DNA from: Plasmopara viticola
Lineage: Eukaryota; Oomycota; Peronosporomycetes; Peronosporales; Peronosporaceae
Reading direction: 5' to 3'
DNA length: 64,000 bases
Assembly: GCA_001695595.3 (NCBI GenBank)
Contig: MBPM02000068.1
Span: 186,001-250,000, forward strand
This document shows, one piece after another, positions 28,253 to 37,027 of the stretch. Both the position numbers and the translations under genes were made by a program. The notes under the pieces were generated by a model. That model was not told the DNA's origin, searched no databases, and worked only from the letters and a program-made list of their open reading frames with translations. The stretch's first letter is position 1, and the number at the start of each line of letters is the position of its first letter.

Positions 28253-29366
28253 GGAATCACGACGAAGCGAAGTTTGATAGCTTCTCACGGTAGACCACAT
28301 GCTAAATCGACTATGTCATCAACACGCCACACAAGTAGCGGATCAAGTGGTATAGCAGTTGGGGTATGATTTGTCATTGAACACCTTCGATGGGGCGCCT
28401 GTGAAAGAAAAATAATCGATTGGATCATCGGACGTACTGTAAGCGCACTACTTAGTGTGCTTTAAATTATTTAAGTCAATAGTCACCATCTATAGGCTCT
28501 TGTCTAATCATCAGAGACGACAATGACTTACTTTGTGCCTTGCATGTTCGCGTTGAAGTGACTCTCATAAACGGTACAAGTTCCAGAACACCAGCAGTCA
28601 TTGAAAGGTTCATTCATCCGACCGGTCGCCTTCATCCCATCCGGGCACACCCTTTCACACCGGCATCCTAACTCGCAATCCCACCAAAAAGTGAAAGCTG
28701 TACCGATAGATGTTCGCTGATGAAAGCATCATCTATTAAAGAGTGCTTGGCTATATCTAGGAACGGTCGAAAACAATTGCAGATACGATTATTCTACACG
28801 AGTGTAATCGCCCTTTGAGATCAAAATTTTGGAGTGATACGCTGTCTGATGCATTCGTCCAGGAAATTAGAGGAAGCTAGTTTGATATCTTCTCATAGTA
28901 GACCACATGCCAAATCGACTATGTCATCAACACGCCACACATGCATTCGATCAAGTGTTATAGCAGTTGGGGTATGACTTGTCATTAACACCTTCGATGA
29001 GGCGCCTGTGTGAGAAACATAATCGATTGGATCATCGAACGTACTGTAAGCGCACTGCTTAGTGTATTTTAAATCATATATGTCATTAGTCAACATCTAT
29101 AGCCTCTCGTCTAATTATCGAAGATGCCATTGACTTACTTTAAGCCTTGCGTTTTCGTGTTTGACTGACTCTCATAAACGGTTCGACAAACAGAATATGC
29201 TGTCATCAAAAGTCTCATTCATCGGACCGGTCGCCTTCCTCTCATTTGGGCAAAACATTCCTCGCCGGCATCGCAATTCGCAATCCCACCTATAAGCGAA
29301 GGCTATACCGGTAGATGTTCGCTGACGAAAGCATCAGCGTTAAACATTGCTGGCTATATTCAGGTA
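28253..29366 (-). repeat. Inverted satellite segment (about 1.8 monomers)
   Basis: Read on the minus strand, this stretch follows the same order of satellite landmarks as its neighbours do on the plus strand: the ACGAATGC...CAGACAGCGTA region, the AAAGATGATGCTTTCATCAGC region, then CAGTACGTCCGATGATCC, ACAGGCGCC, and the GTGTTGATGACATAGTCGA region. The left junction is near 28,253, where forward sequence stops just after AAAAAGCGACGG. The right junction is near 29,366, where minus-strand CCTGAATATAGCC abuts forward AGAATGATGGTGAT. It holds one full and one partial inverted monomer. No gene is seen. Confidence 0.88.
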
Positions 29367-31478
29367 GTGTATAGAATGATGGTGATTATTCTTATCGCAT
29401 TATAGGAAACAACTAGGTGTTGCGCGTACAGTACGTCCGATGATCCAATCAGTTATATCCTCTACAAAGGCGTCTCGTTCAGTGTGTCCAATGACAAATC
29501 ATAGGGTGGCAGTTATGCTACGTGATTTGCTACTGGAGTGGCCAAATGATGACCAATTAAGCATGTGGTCCAACGTGGCGCCCTGAACAAATGCATCGAA
29601 CAACGTACCATTGCGATATTTCGCACTCAAAAGCAGATGAATACTTGGCGTAAGGCATCAAACTATGCAAGAAAAATCATATCTGGAACAATTTTGACGC
29701 TTCTTTTAGCAATTCAATCCTTAAAGAGGGCGGATTAATCAGCGGACGTCAACTAGTACGGGTTTGACTTACATGCGCGATTGCTAACTGCGATGGTGGC
29801 CAGGAAGATTCTGCCCAAATGGGATGAAGCTGTCTTGTCGAATGATTCAGACTATTAAAGACTGTTGGTATTCTATCACTCGCACTGATTTCGCGAGAAA
29901 GTCCAACGCGAACACGGAAGGTACACAACATATAAATGGCTTCTTTGATGATTTAACAAGAAAGTTTATTGGATAAGTAAAGAATGATGGTGATCACTTA
30001 TATCGCAACATTCAAAGCAAACTAGGTGGTGCACGTACAGTACGTCCAAAGAATCAATCAGGTATGTTCTCTTCACAAACGTCTCGTCCCATGTGTCCTT
30101 TGATAAATCATACGGCGATAGCTATGTCACTTGACCCGCTTCCTGGTTAACCATATGATGACGTATTAAACAAATTTTGTTACACTACCCATTGGATGAC
30201 ATAGTCAATTCGGCATGTGGCCAAACGTGCAAAGTTATCGACCTTCGCTAACCCTGGTGCACTGGACGAATGCGTCAGACAGCGAACCATTGCAAAATCT
30301 CGTACTCAAAGGAGGTAACATACTCAATGTAAGACATCAAATTCTACAAGAAAAGTCGTAGCTGATATAGTTTTCGACCCATCTTGAATATAGTAAGGTT
30401 TTAAAAGGATGATGCTTTTAACAGCGCGCATGGACCAGTCCGGCTTTCGCTTTCGGGTGCAATTGCTAATTCCGACGGCGGCCAGAAAGGTTGTGCCCAG
30501 ATGGGATGAAGGCGTCCGGTCGGATGACTCAGACTCATAAAGACTACTGGTAATTTGTCACTTGTACCAATATTGCGAGAAAGTCCAACGCAAAAAAGCA
30601 AGGCACATAACAAGTTATTGGCTTCTCTGATAATTGAACGAGTAAGATTATTGGTTACTCAATCAGTTATATCCTCTACACATGCGTCTCGTCCGATGCG
30701 TCCAATGACAAATCATACGGCGACAGCTATGCCACTTGACCCGCTTCATGGGTGGCCATGTTATGACAAAGTCGATATGGCATGTGGTCCATCGTGAAAC
30801 GATATGAACCTTCGCTTACCCTGGTGAACTTAACGAATATGTCGGACAGCGTACCGTTGCAAAATTTCGTACTGAAAGGGAGATAACATACTTGGTGGAA
30901 ATCATCAAACTTTATAAGTAAAAACACACCTGGATCTGTCTTTGGCCCTTCTAAGATATAGCGATGTAATTTGAAGGGATAATGCTATCATCAGCGTGCA
31001 TCAACCAGTACGGTTTTTACTTTTGGGAGCGATCGCTAATTGCGATGGTGGTCTGGAAGTTTGTGCCTGAAGTCTAATTTGTATGCGACCAACGCCTTTA
31101 TTCAATTCGGACTCAACCTTCCAGACCACCATCCATGTCTTATTTTTGGAAATAATTTGAAAGAGGATTTGCTTTAATTTATTTAATAAGCCATTTTTAA
31201 AATAGAGATAAAAAGACTTTATATTCTATTTATTTTTGTGGCTGCCGGCATTCTGTCATTCGTACTGATTTTGCGAGTCAGTCCAACGCAAGTCATTGGC
31301 TTCTCTAGTGATTAGACAAATGAGATAATATGACGAGTACAGAATGATGGTGATAAGTTTTATCGCATTATCAGAAACAAACCAAGTGTTTCTCGTACAG
31401 TGCATTTGATGATATAATTAGGTATGTCCTCTACACAGGCGTCTCGTCTAATGTGTTCAATGACAAATCATTCGGCGA
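29367..31478 (+). repeat. Satellite array block B2, strongly diverged forward monomers
   Basis: Forward-oriented monomers resume, with unit starts near 29,423, 30,032 and 31,395 and a shortened one around 30,645 where roughly 75 bp including the CGTACAGTACGTCC landmark is missing. Around 30,150-30,200 a few tens of extra bases appear near the GATGACATAGTC motif. The block ends at the Copia insertion site; its last five bases (31,474-31,478, GGCGA) are the target-site duplication. It contains only non-coding satellite DNA. Confidence 0.88.
31044..31250. other. Fold-back of satellite sequence followed by an AT-rich patch
   Basis: 31,044-31,063 (GATGGTGGTCTGGAAGTTTG) is followed about 50 bp later by its near-perfect reverse complement at 31,115-31,133, so the segment could form a hairpin. 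The intervening bases also match satellite read backwards. From about 31,137 to 31,240 there is an extremely AT-rich run with no match to the satellite, after which forward satellite resumes with TGCCGGCATTCTGTCATT. This looks like a small inverted duplication plus filler DNA. Confidence 0.7.
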
Positions 31479-31658
31479 TATAACAATGTGATTGTCGCAG
31501 TGCAAAATGGAAAGTAAATTCATAGGAATAAAGCAAACTATAGGCTCTTACTCACTTGTAGCCACGTGTTCTTCTGTCTCGATATTCTAGAATGTGACTA
31601 TTTCTCTTATATGTCAAGTTGGCACATACTGTGGGACACCCAATTAGAGGCCGTTACA
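31479..31658 (-). repeat. 3' LTR of Copia element (180 bp)
   Basis: On the element's strand it begins TGTAACGGCC and ends CATTGTTATA, so the ends form a short imperfect inverted repeat (TGTAAC/GTTATA). It reads as identical to the copy at 35,998-36,177. The Gag-Pol reading frame runs 15 bases into this LTR and stops at the TAA at 31,644-31,646. Confidence 0.95.
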
Positions 31659-34600
31659 CTCCCCCTCAACTTGACAGTCCACAAGTCCGCATGCGTCACG
31701 AAGCTCCACAAAGCGCGGCGTCGGAATGGCCTTCGTTAACATATCCGCTAGCTGAGACTCCGATGGTACGTACTCCACCTTGATGGTGCCCTTCTCGACG
31801 TAGTCACGGACGAAGTGAGCTCGGAGGTCGATGTGCTTGGCGCGTGGGGTGTATCCGTGGTTAGTTGCCATACTAATCGCCGACTGGTTGTCCATGTAGA
31901 TCGTCGACGCACTCGACACGTTTACACCCATCTCTGTGAGGAGGAAACGCAGCCACAGTACTTCTTGAGCGGTAAGTGCGAGAGCCATGTACTCGGCTTC
32001 AGCAGTTGATAATGCGACGGTCGCTTGACGCTTGCTCTTGTAGATGACCGGACCGTCAGCCATCTTCACCATCACACCAGACGTCGAGCGTCGCGTCTCC
32101 TTATCACCACCCCAGTTCGCGTCGCAGTATGTCACGATATTCTTGCCCTTTGCCGTGTAGTGGATGCCGATCGAAAGAGTGGCCTTGAGGTAGCGAAGTA
32201 CACGTAGCGCAGCATTCCAATGCATCTCACGCGGCGTATCGAGGTACTGAGAGAGTATCGACAGCACGTAGCCAATGTCGGGACGTGTGGCATTGGCAAC
32301 GTACAGCATTGATCCGATTAGTTCGCGGTACTTATTTTTGTCTGTGCATACACCGTGCTTGTCGGATGGGCTGAGATCTTGACCAATTACCATTGGGTTG
32401 CGGACACCATGAGCAGATACTTGACCAAAACGCTCGAGCAACTTGGTTATAAACTGAGATTGCTTCACCACCATTTCACCACGTTTCCGATCGTGAAGTA
32501 CTTCCATCCCGAGAACGAAACGAGCATCACCGAGTGATTTGACCGTGAAGTGCGACGCGAGACCAGTACACACGGATCGCGCTTGTTCCTCTGTTTTGCA
32601 GCCAACAAGTAGATCGTCTACGTAGAGCACCACAAAAACCGCGGCCGCTGGGTCACTGTCATCTCGTCGAACGAAGAGACAAGGATCAGCTCGACACTGT
32701 TTGAAACCGAGACGCTTGAACACGTCGCGGATGGTACGGTGCCACACAGCTGCAGCTTGCTTGAGTCCATAGAGGCTGCGGCGGAGTCTGCAAACCAATT
32801 CCGGCGCCACATTCACTCCTTCAGGGGGATTCATAAACACTGTTTCGTCAAGCTTTCCATTTAGAAATGCGGTCTCAATGTCAAACTGGCGAATCATGAG
32901 GCGTCGAGAGCAGCACAATGCGAGAAAGACCCGGATCGTGTTCATGCTTGCCACTGGTGAGTATGTGTGGGTATAGTCTATGCCGCGAGTCTGGAGGAAA
33001 CCTCGAGCGACTAGACGTGCCTTGTATCGCTTAACCGCTCCATTCTCGTCGTACTTCTTCGCGAATACCCATTTGCATCCGATCACCTTGTTTCCTTGAG
33101 GTCGTCGCACCATGTCCCACGTGTGGCTCCGCACATGCGACCGAATCTCAGCACGTATAGCTTCCTTCCATTGTGGAGCGTCAGGGGCCGCCATTGCTTC
33201 AGCGTATGATGTAGGCAGCTCAGACACCGCCAACGCAATTTCGTACTCATCCAGGCGTGGTCGCTTGCTTTCTGGTTCTGGCTCATCGTCATTTTCAGCG
33301 CCATCAAGATGCAAAGGCATATCTCCATCAGTCAGTAGACGCGGTTGTTCATACGTGATCGATCGAGGGCGAATGGAACCACCACTGAACACTATGCGAT
33401 TCTCTGATGCATCGAAGCCGACGCCAACACCTTCACCATGAGGGATTATTGCTGACGGTGCGCACGGATCACATCCGGCAGCACGGACGAGGTCAAGGCT
33501 CGGGTTGAGATGCTGGACGATGGCGGGGCGATCGATCGACCGACTTAGATGTTGTGAGTGCGGGACGATATCGCAATCAGGACGCTGGGCGAGCTGCATC
33601 TGCTGATCTTCGGTAGCAGTGGAAGGACTGATGCGCTGGACAACTTGCATCTGGCTGTTACTCCCCCTGTCCAAAGCATCAGTAGGAACGGGTGAGATTT
33701 GAGCATCGGTAGGGGGCACTTCTTCCATTTCAACGTCGGCGGCATCGTCGACATCCGCAGTTGCATCATGGTCGTTCTCATTCACTGGTCGCGGTGGCGG
33801 AATATAACTCACGGAATCGTGATCATTGATGCTAACCACCCAAGGAAAGCAACTTGAGTCATCACTGACGGCTTGGAACGTGTCTGGTGGTCGCTCATTC
33901 AGATGCACCGATCGCGAAATCACGATGCGCTCGTCGTCGTAATCCCACACACGATACGCTTTCGAACCATCAGCGTATCCAAGGAAGAGGCAACGGTGAG
34001 CTCGAGGATCAAGTTTGCCTACGTTTGGCTTGTCAACATGTACGTAGCCACGAGCACCAAATACACGAAGGTCTTCGAGTGACTGGCGCTTTCCGGTTAA
34101 TACTTCGAGGGGGCTCTGATCCGGTCGCGCAGTATTCGGGATACGGTTGACGATGTAAGCTGCAGTCCGAAACGCTTCAGCCCACCACACACGGTCCACT
34201 CGCATGTAGTGTAGCATCGACCGGGCCATGTCAGCTAGTGTCCGGTTCATACGCTCAGCGGTCCCATTTTGCTGGGGGCTGTATGGCGCACTCGTCTGGT
34301 GAATGATCCCTTTGGACGCACAGAACTTGCCAAAGCGCTTGCTCACATATTCACCACCGTTGTCACTACGAACACACATCACCTTGCAGCCGTGTTGCAC
34401 CTTAACCTGAGTGCAGAATGCCTTGAAGCAATCGAACACTTCAGACTTCTGCTTGATGAAGTTGACGAACACTTCTCGGCTGAAGTCGTCCACGAAGACC
34501 ACGATGTATACCGCACCACCCTTGGACTTCGGTTTTATTGGCCCCATCACATCCGTGTGCACAATCTCGAATGGGCGACCTGTCTTTATCTCGCTACCCG

Positions 34601-35993
34601 ATTGGTGCGCGTACGAGCTTGTGGTCATTTTTCCTTGCGCACAGCCACCGCAGACACCACCATCCGATTGAGACAAAGCCATAGGGGGGATACCATCGCA
34701 CGCGCTAGCAACTAGCTTTAGCTTGGTATCGGAGACGTGCCCCAGGCGCGCGTGAATGACTTCGTAGGCTTTATCATTTGACTCACCATCAAATGCCGTA
34801 TACGCGTTGCCTTCCGTTCTGTACTTTAGTTCACACGCGTACAGTTTCCCAATCCGAGGGACTCGAACAACAACACGGCCATTCTGCAAAATGGAGGCAC
34901 CGGTCTTGTCGAATTGCACAGCGAGATTCTTGGACATGAGTGCAGGAACCGACAGTAGCTTTCGGTCCAATTTCTGAACGTGGAGAACATCCGTCAACTT
35001 CACCCGCACGCCTCCGGTAAAGTTAACTCGCACGGTACCCATACCTATGGCGGCAACTCGCTGGCCATTTGCCACCATGATCTCGATTGGTTCTGTAAGC
35101 GGGCGGTATTCCGAAAAATCATTCCGATCCGTAGTCATATGCGAGCTGGCTCCACTATCAAGGAGCCAGGTGGACGATCGCTCACCACCAGCGGTCATAG
35201 CGGAGAACGCGAACTCCGAACCACCGGCATTGCCCTTCAGCCTCGGGCAATCTTGTTTCTTGTGGCCAGCTTCGTGGCATTCATAGCATCGGCCCTTGAA
35301 CTCCTTCTTGTCACCACCATTATGCCCTTTGCGTCCGTGTCTCTTGGCATTTCGTCCACGTCGGCCTCCACGCCCATTCTGGAACCTTCCACCATTATCA
35401 CTCACCGTCGCCTTGAATGCTTGCTCCTTCACCTCGCGTTTCTGAATCATCTCATATTCGCGTCGGAGCATCTCTTTCGCATCCAGAAGTGTCACACGGT
35501 CGCGCACTTCGATGAGCCGCACCATCGCGTCGTACTCACTTGGCACACTACCAAGGAGGATCACCAGCTTCTCCTCTTCAGGCAGAGCGTCACCAACCGC
35601 AGCCAACTTCGCACACAATTCATCGAACTGCACCAGATGCTCCATGAGACTCCCACCACTGGCCATCGCGAACTCGTGGAGTTGCTTGCGCAGCTGCACA
35701 CGGTTGTGCAGACTCTGCTTCATGAAAAATGCACGCAGAATTTGCCATGCTTCCCATGCAGAATTGGCTTCCCTCACCATCATCTGGTACGTTGGACTCA
35801 ACAGCTTCGACACCACAGCCAGCGCCTTCACATCGGCGGCTTTCCATTGGGCGGGGGCGTTCACTGCGTCTTCTGGCTTCACCTCGAGATGGTCGAGGAG
35901 GTCCTTCCTGGCCAATGCCATGCGGGCGTTAAACTCCCACAGGAAGTAGTTGTCGTCGCTGAGGATCTCGTTCGGGTTCGTTATTGGGCTCAT
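31644..35993 (-). CDS. Copia Gag-Pol polyprotein (1,449 aa)
   Basis: A single uninterrupted frame encodes all proteins needed for Copia replication in virus-like particles. By residue: Gag capsid-like region about 1-200 with the NYFLWEFNARM motif near 15-25; a Gly/Arg-rich stretch, then a CCHC zinc knuckle (C236, C239, H244, C249); aspartic protease DSGAS (D279); integrase HHCC zinc-binding motif (H414, H419, C448, C451); integrase core D481, D544, E580 with the D-35-E spacing of the family; an acidic, low-complexity linker about 700-920; reverse transcriptase with FDIETAFLNG (D1038) and YVDD (Y1124-D1127); RNase H D1291, E1332/E1334 and D1368. Gag and Pol are in one frame, as in many Copia elements, so Gag excess must come from something other than frameshifting. 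The start ATG (35,991-35,993) lies only 4 bases inside the 5' LTR and is the only Met before the conserved Gag motif. No stop or frameshift was found, so it is probably active or recently active. Confidence 0.96.
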   Translation of the reverse strand: MSPITNPNEILSDDNYFLWEFNARMALARKDLLDHLEVKPEDAVNAPAQWKAADVKALAVVSKLLSPTYQMMVREANSAWEAWQILRAFFMKQSLHNRVQLRKQLHEFAMASGGSLMEHLVQFDELCAKLAAVGDALPEEEKLVILLGSVPSEYDAMVRLIEVRDRVTLLDAKEMLRREYEMIQKREVKEQAFKATVSDNGGRFQNGRGGRRGRNAKRHGRKGHNGGDKKEFKGRCYECHEAGHKKQDCPRLKGNAGGSEFAFSAMTAGGERSSTWLLDSGASSHMTTDRNDFSEYRPLTEPIEIMVANGQRVAAIGMGTVRVNFTGGVRVKLTDVLHVQKLDRKLLSVPALMSKNLAVQFDKTGASILQNGRVVVRVPRIGKLYACELKYRTEGNAYTAFDGESNDKAYEVIHARLGHVSDTKLKLVASACDGIPPMALSQSDGGVCGGCAQGKMTTSSYAHQSGSEIKTGRPFEIVHTDVMGPIKPKSKGGAVYIVVFVDDFSREVFVNFIKQKSEVFDCFKAFCTQVKVQHGCKVMCVRSDNGGEYVSKRFGKFCASKGIIHQTSAPYSPQQNGTAERMNRTLADMARSMLHYMRVDRVWWAEAFRTAAYIVNRIPNTARPDQSPLEVLTGKRQSLEDLRVFGARGYVHVDKPNVGKLDPRAHRCLFLGYADGSKAYRVWDYDDERIVISRSVHLNERPPDTFQAVSDDSSCFPWVVSINDHDSVSYIPPPRPVNENDHDATADVDDAADVEMEEVPPTDAQISPVPTDALDRGSNSQMQVVQRISPSTATEDQQMQLAQRPDCDIVPHSQHLSRSIDRPAIVQHLNPSLDLVRAAGCDPCAPSAIIPHGEGVGVGFDASENRIVFSGGSIRPRSITYEQPRLLTDGDMPLHLDGAENDDEPEPESKRPRLDEYEIALAVSELPTSYAEAMAAPDAPQWKEAIRAEIRSHVRSHTWDMVRRPQGNKVIGCKWVFAKKYDENGAVKRYKARLVARGFLQTRGIDYTHTYSPVASMNTIRVFLALCCSRRLMIRQFDIETAFLNGKLDETVFMNPPEGVNVAPELVCRLRRSLYGLKQAAAVWHRTIRDVFKRLGFKQCRADPCLFVRRDDSDPAAAVFVVLYVDDLLVGCKTEEQARSVCTGLASHFTVKSLGDARFVLGMEVLHDRKRGEMVVKQSQFITKLLERFGQVSAHGVRNPMVIGQDLSPSDKHGVCTDKNKYRELIGSMLYVANATRPDIGYVLSILSQYLDTPREMHWNAALRVLRYLKATLSIGIHYTAKGKNIVTYCDANWGGDKETRRSTSGVMVKMADGPVIYKSKRQATVALSTAEAEYMALALTAQEVLWLRFLLTEMGVNVSSASTIYMDNQSAISMATNHGYTPRAKHIDLRAHFVRDYVEKGTIKVEYVPSESQLADMLTKAIPTPRFVELRDACGLVDCQVEGECNGL
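31659..31669 (-). other. Polypurine tract of Copia element
   Basis: On the element's strand the sequence immediately before the 3' LTR is TTGAGGGGGAG, a purine run abutting TGTAACGG. This is the position and composition expected for the plus-strand DNA primer. It is also translated as part of the Gag-Pol C-terminus. Confidence 0.85.
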
Positions 35994-35997
35994 AACC
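35986..35997 (-). other. Primer-binding site complementary to initiator tRNA-Met anticodon region
   Basis: Directly after the 5' LTR, the element's strand reads GGTTATGAGCCC. This is the reverse complement of GGGCTCATAACC, the sequence around the CAU anticodon of eukaryotic initiator tRNA-Met (yeast-type spelling). Drosophila copia is known to prime from a 5' half of initiator tRNA-Met cut in the anticodon stem-loop, so the same mechanism is inferred here. The ATG in the middle of this site is the Gag-Pol start codon. Confidence 0.8.
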
Positions 35998-36177
35998 TAT
36001 AACAATGTGATTGTCGCAGTGCAAAATGGAAAGTAAATTCATAGGAATAAAGCAAACTATAGGCTCTTACTCACTTGTAGCCACGTGTTCTTCTGTCTCG
36101 ATATTCTAGAATGTGACTATTTCTCTTATATGTCAAGTTGGCACATACTGTGGGACACCCAATTAGAGGCCGTTACA
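35998..36177 (-). repeat. 5' LTR of Copia element (180 bp)
   Basis: It reads as identical to the 3' LTR. On the element's strand it begins TGTAACGG about 4.7 kb upstream of the same sequence at the other end. It should contain the promoter. The right flank begins with the target duplicate GGCGA at 36,178-36,182, then continues the satellite monomer (CAGCTATGCC). Confidence 0.95.
36035..36132 (-). promoter_or_regulatory. Candidate LTR promoter elements (TATA-like and initiator-like)
   Basis: On the element's strand a TATA-like CATATAAGAG lies at 36,123-36,132, about 45 bases into the LTR. An E-box CACGTG follows at about 36,082-36,087. A GCTTTATTCC...GAATTT stretch at 36,035-36,053 loosely resembles the initiator plus flanking element known from oomycete promoters. 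The spacing suits a start of transcription within the LTR, but no start site can be proved from sequence. Confidence 0.3.
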
Positions 36178-37027
36178 GGCGACAGCTATGCCATTTGATC
36201 CTCCACAAGAGTGGCCATCTGATGACATAGTCGATTTGGCATGTGATTCACTGTGAGAAGGTACCAACCTTTGTTTTCCCTGGCGCTTCAATCGAATGCG
36301 TCAGCCAACATACCATTGCAAATTTCGTAGTCAAAGGGAGATACTATACTTGGCGTAAGGCAACGAACTTTCCAAGAAAATTAGACTGATTTGAATTTGA
36401 TAGCAAGGCAATTTGAAAAGATGATGCTTTCATCAGCGACCATCCACAAGTACGGCGTTCACTTTCGGGTTCGGCTGCCAATTGCGATGGCGGTTTGGAA
36501 GGTTGTGCCATAATGGAATAAAGGCATCAGGTGGGATAATTTAGGCATTCAAAAACTGCCAAGTATCTGTCACTTGTACAGATTTTGCGAGTCTATCCAA
36601 CGCAAACACGCAAGTCAAACAAAAAGTCATCGGCATCTCCGATGAGTAGACGATTACAGACTGATGGCGATTTGATGACTTCGATCATTAAAAAAAAGCA
36701 CACTACGTAGTGCGCGTACGATACGTCCAAAAATATAAAAAGGTATGGTCTTCGCACAGGCGTCTCGTCCGTGGTGTCCAATGAGAAATCATACTACAAC
36801 TGCAATGCCACTTGATCCGCTATGCGAGTGGCGTGTTGCTGATATAGTCACTTTTGTATGTGGTCAACCGTGAGAAGGGATCAACCTTCGTTTACCGTGG
36901 CGCCTCGGACAAATGCGCAAGTCAGCGTACCATTGCGAAAATCGAAATTAGATGACAATCTTAGCTTTAGGCATCGAACTTATCGAATAATTAACAATCA
37001 GAACTGTTCTCGCTTTCACCTGAATGT

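Larger units (their letters stand above)
31479..36177 (-). mobile_element. Complete Ty1/Copia LTR retrotransposon
   Basis: This 4,699-bp element on the minus strand consists of a 180-bp 5' LTR (35,998-36,177), an internal region that is almost entirely one Gag-Pol frame, and a 180-bp 3' LTR (31,479-31,658). The two LTRs read as identical over their whole length, implying recent insertion. It is flanked by the 5-bp direct repeat GGCGA (31,474-31,478 and 36,178-36,182); removing the element and one copy restores the satellite motif CGGCGACAGCTATGCC. Domain order (integrase before reverse transcriptase) places it in Copia rather than Gypsy. All structural parts needed for autonomous movement are visible. 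Its base composition is visibly more GC-rich than the surrounding satellite. Confidence 0.97.

Noticed and set aside
1..31470. Many 60-98-codon frames repeated through the satellite, on both strands (for example near 4,002, 10,744, 16,652 and 21,343)
   Set aside because: They are periodic because the DNA is periodic. Many lack an ATG, are broken by 1-3-bp indels in most monomers, show no silent-site bias by eye and resemble no protein family.
34980..36002. 340-codon frame antisense to Gag-Pol
   Set aside because: It is a shadow frame of a GC-richer coding region; its translation has no domain, and the sense frame explains the sequence fully.
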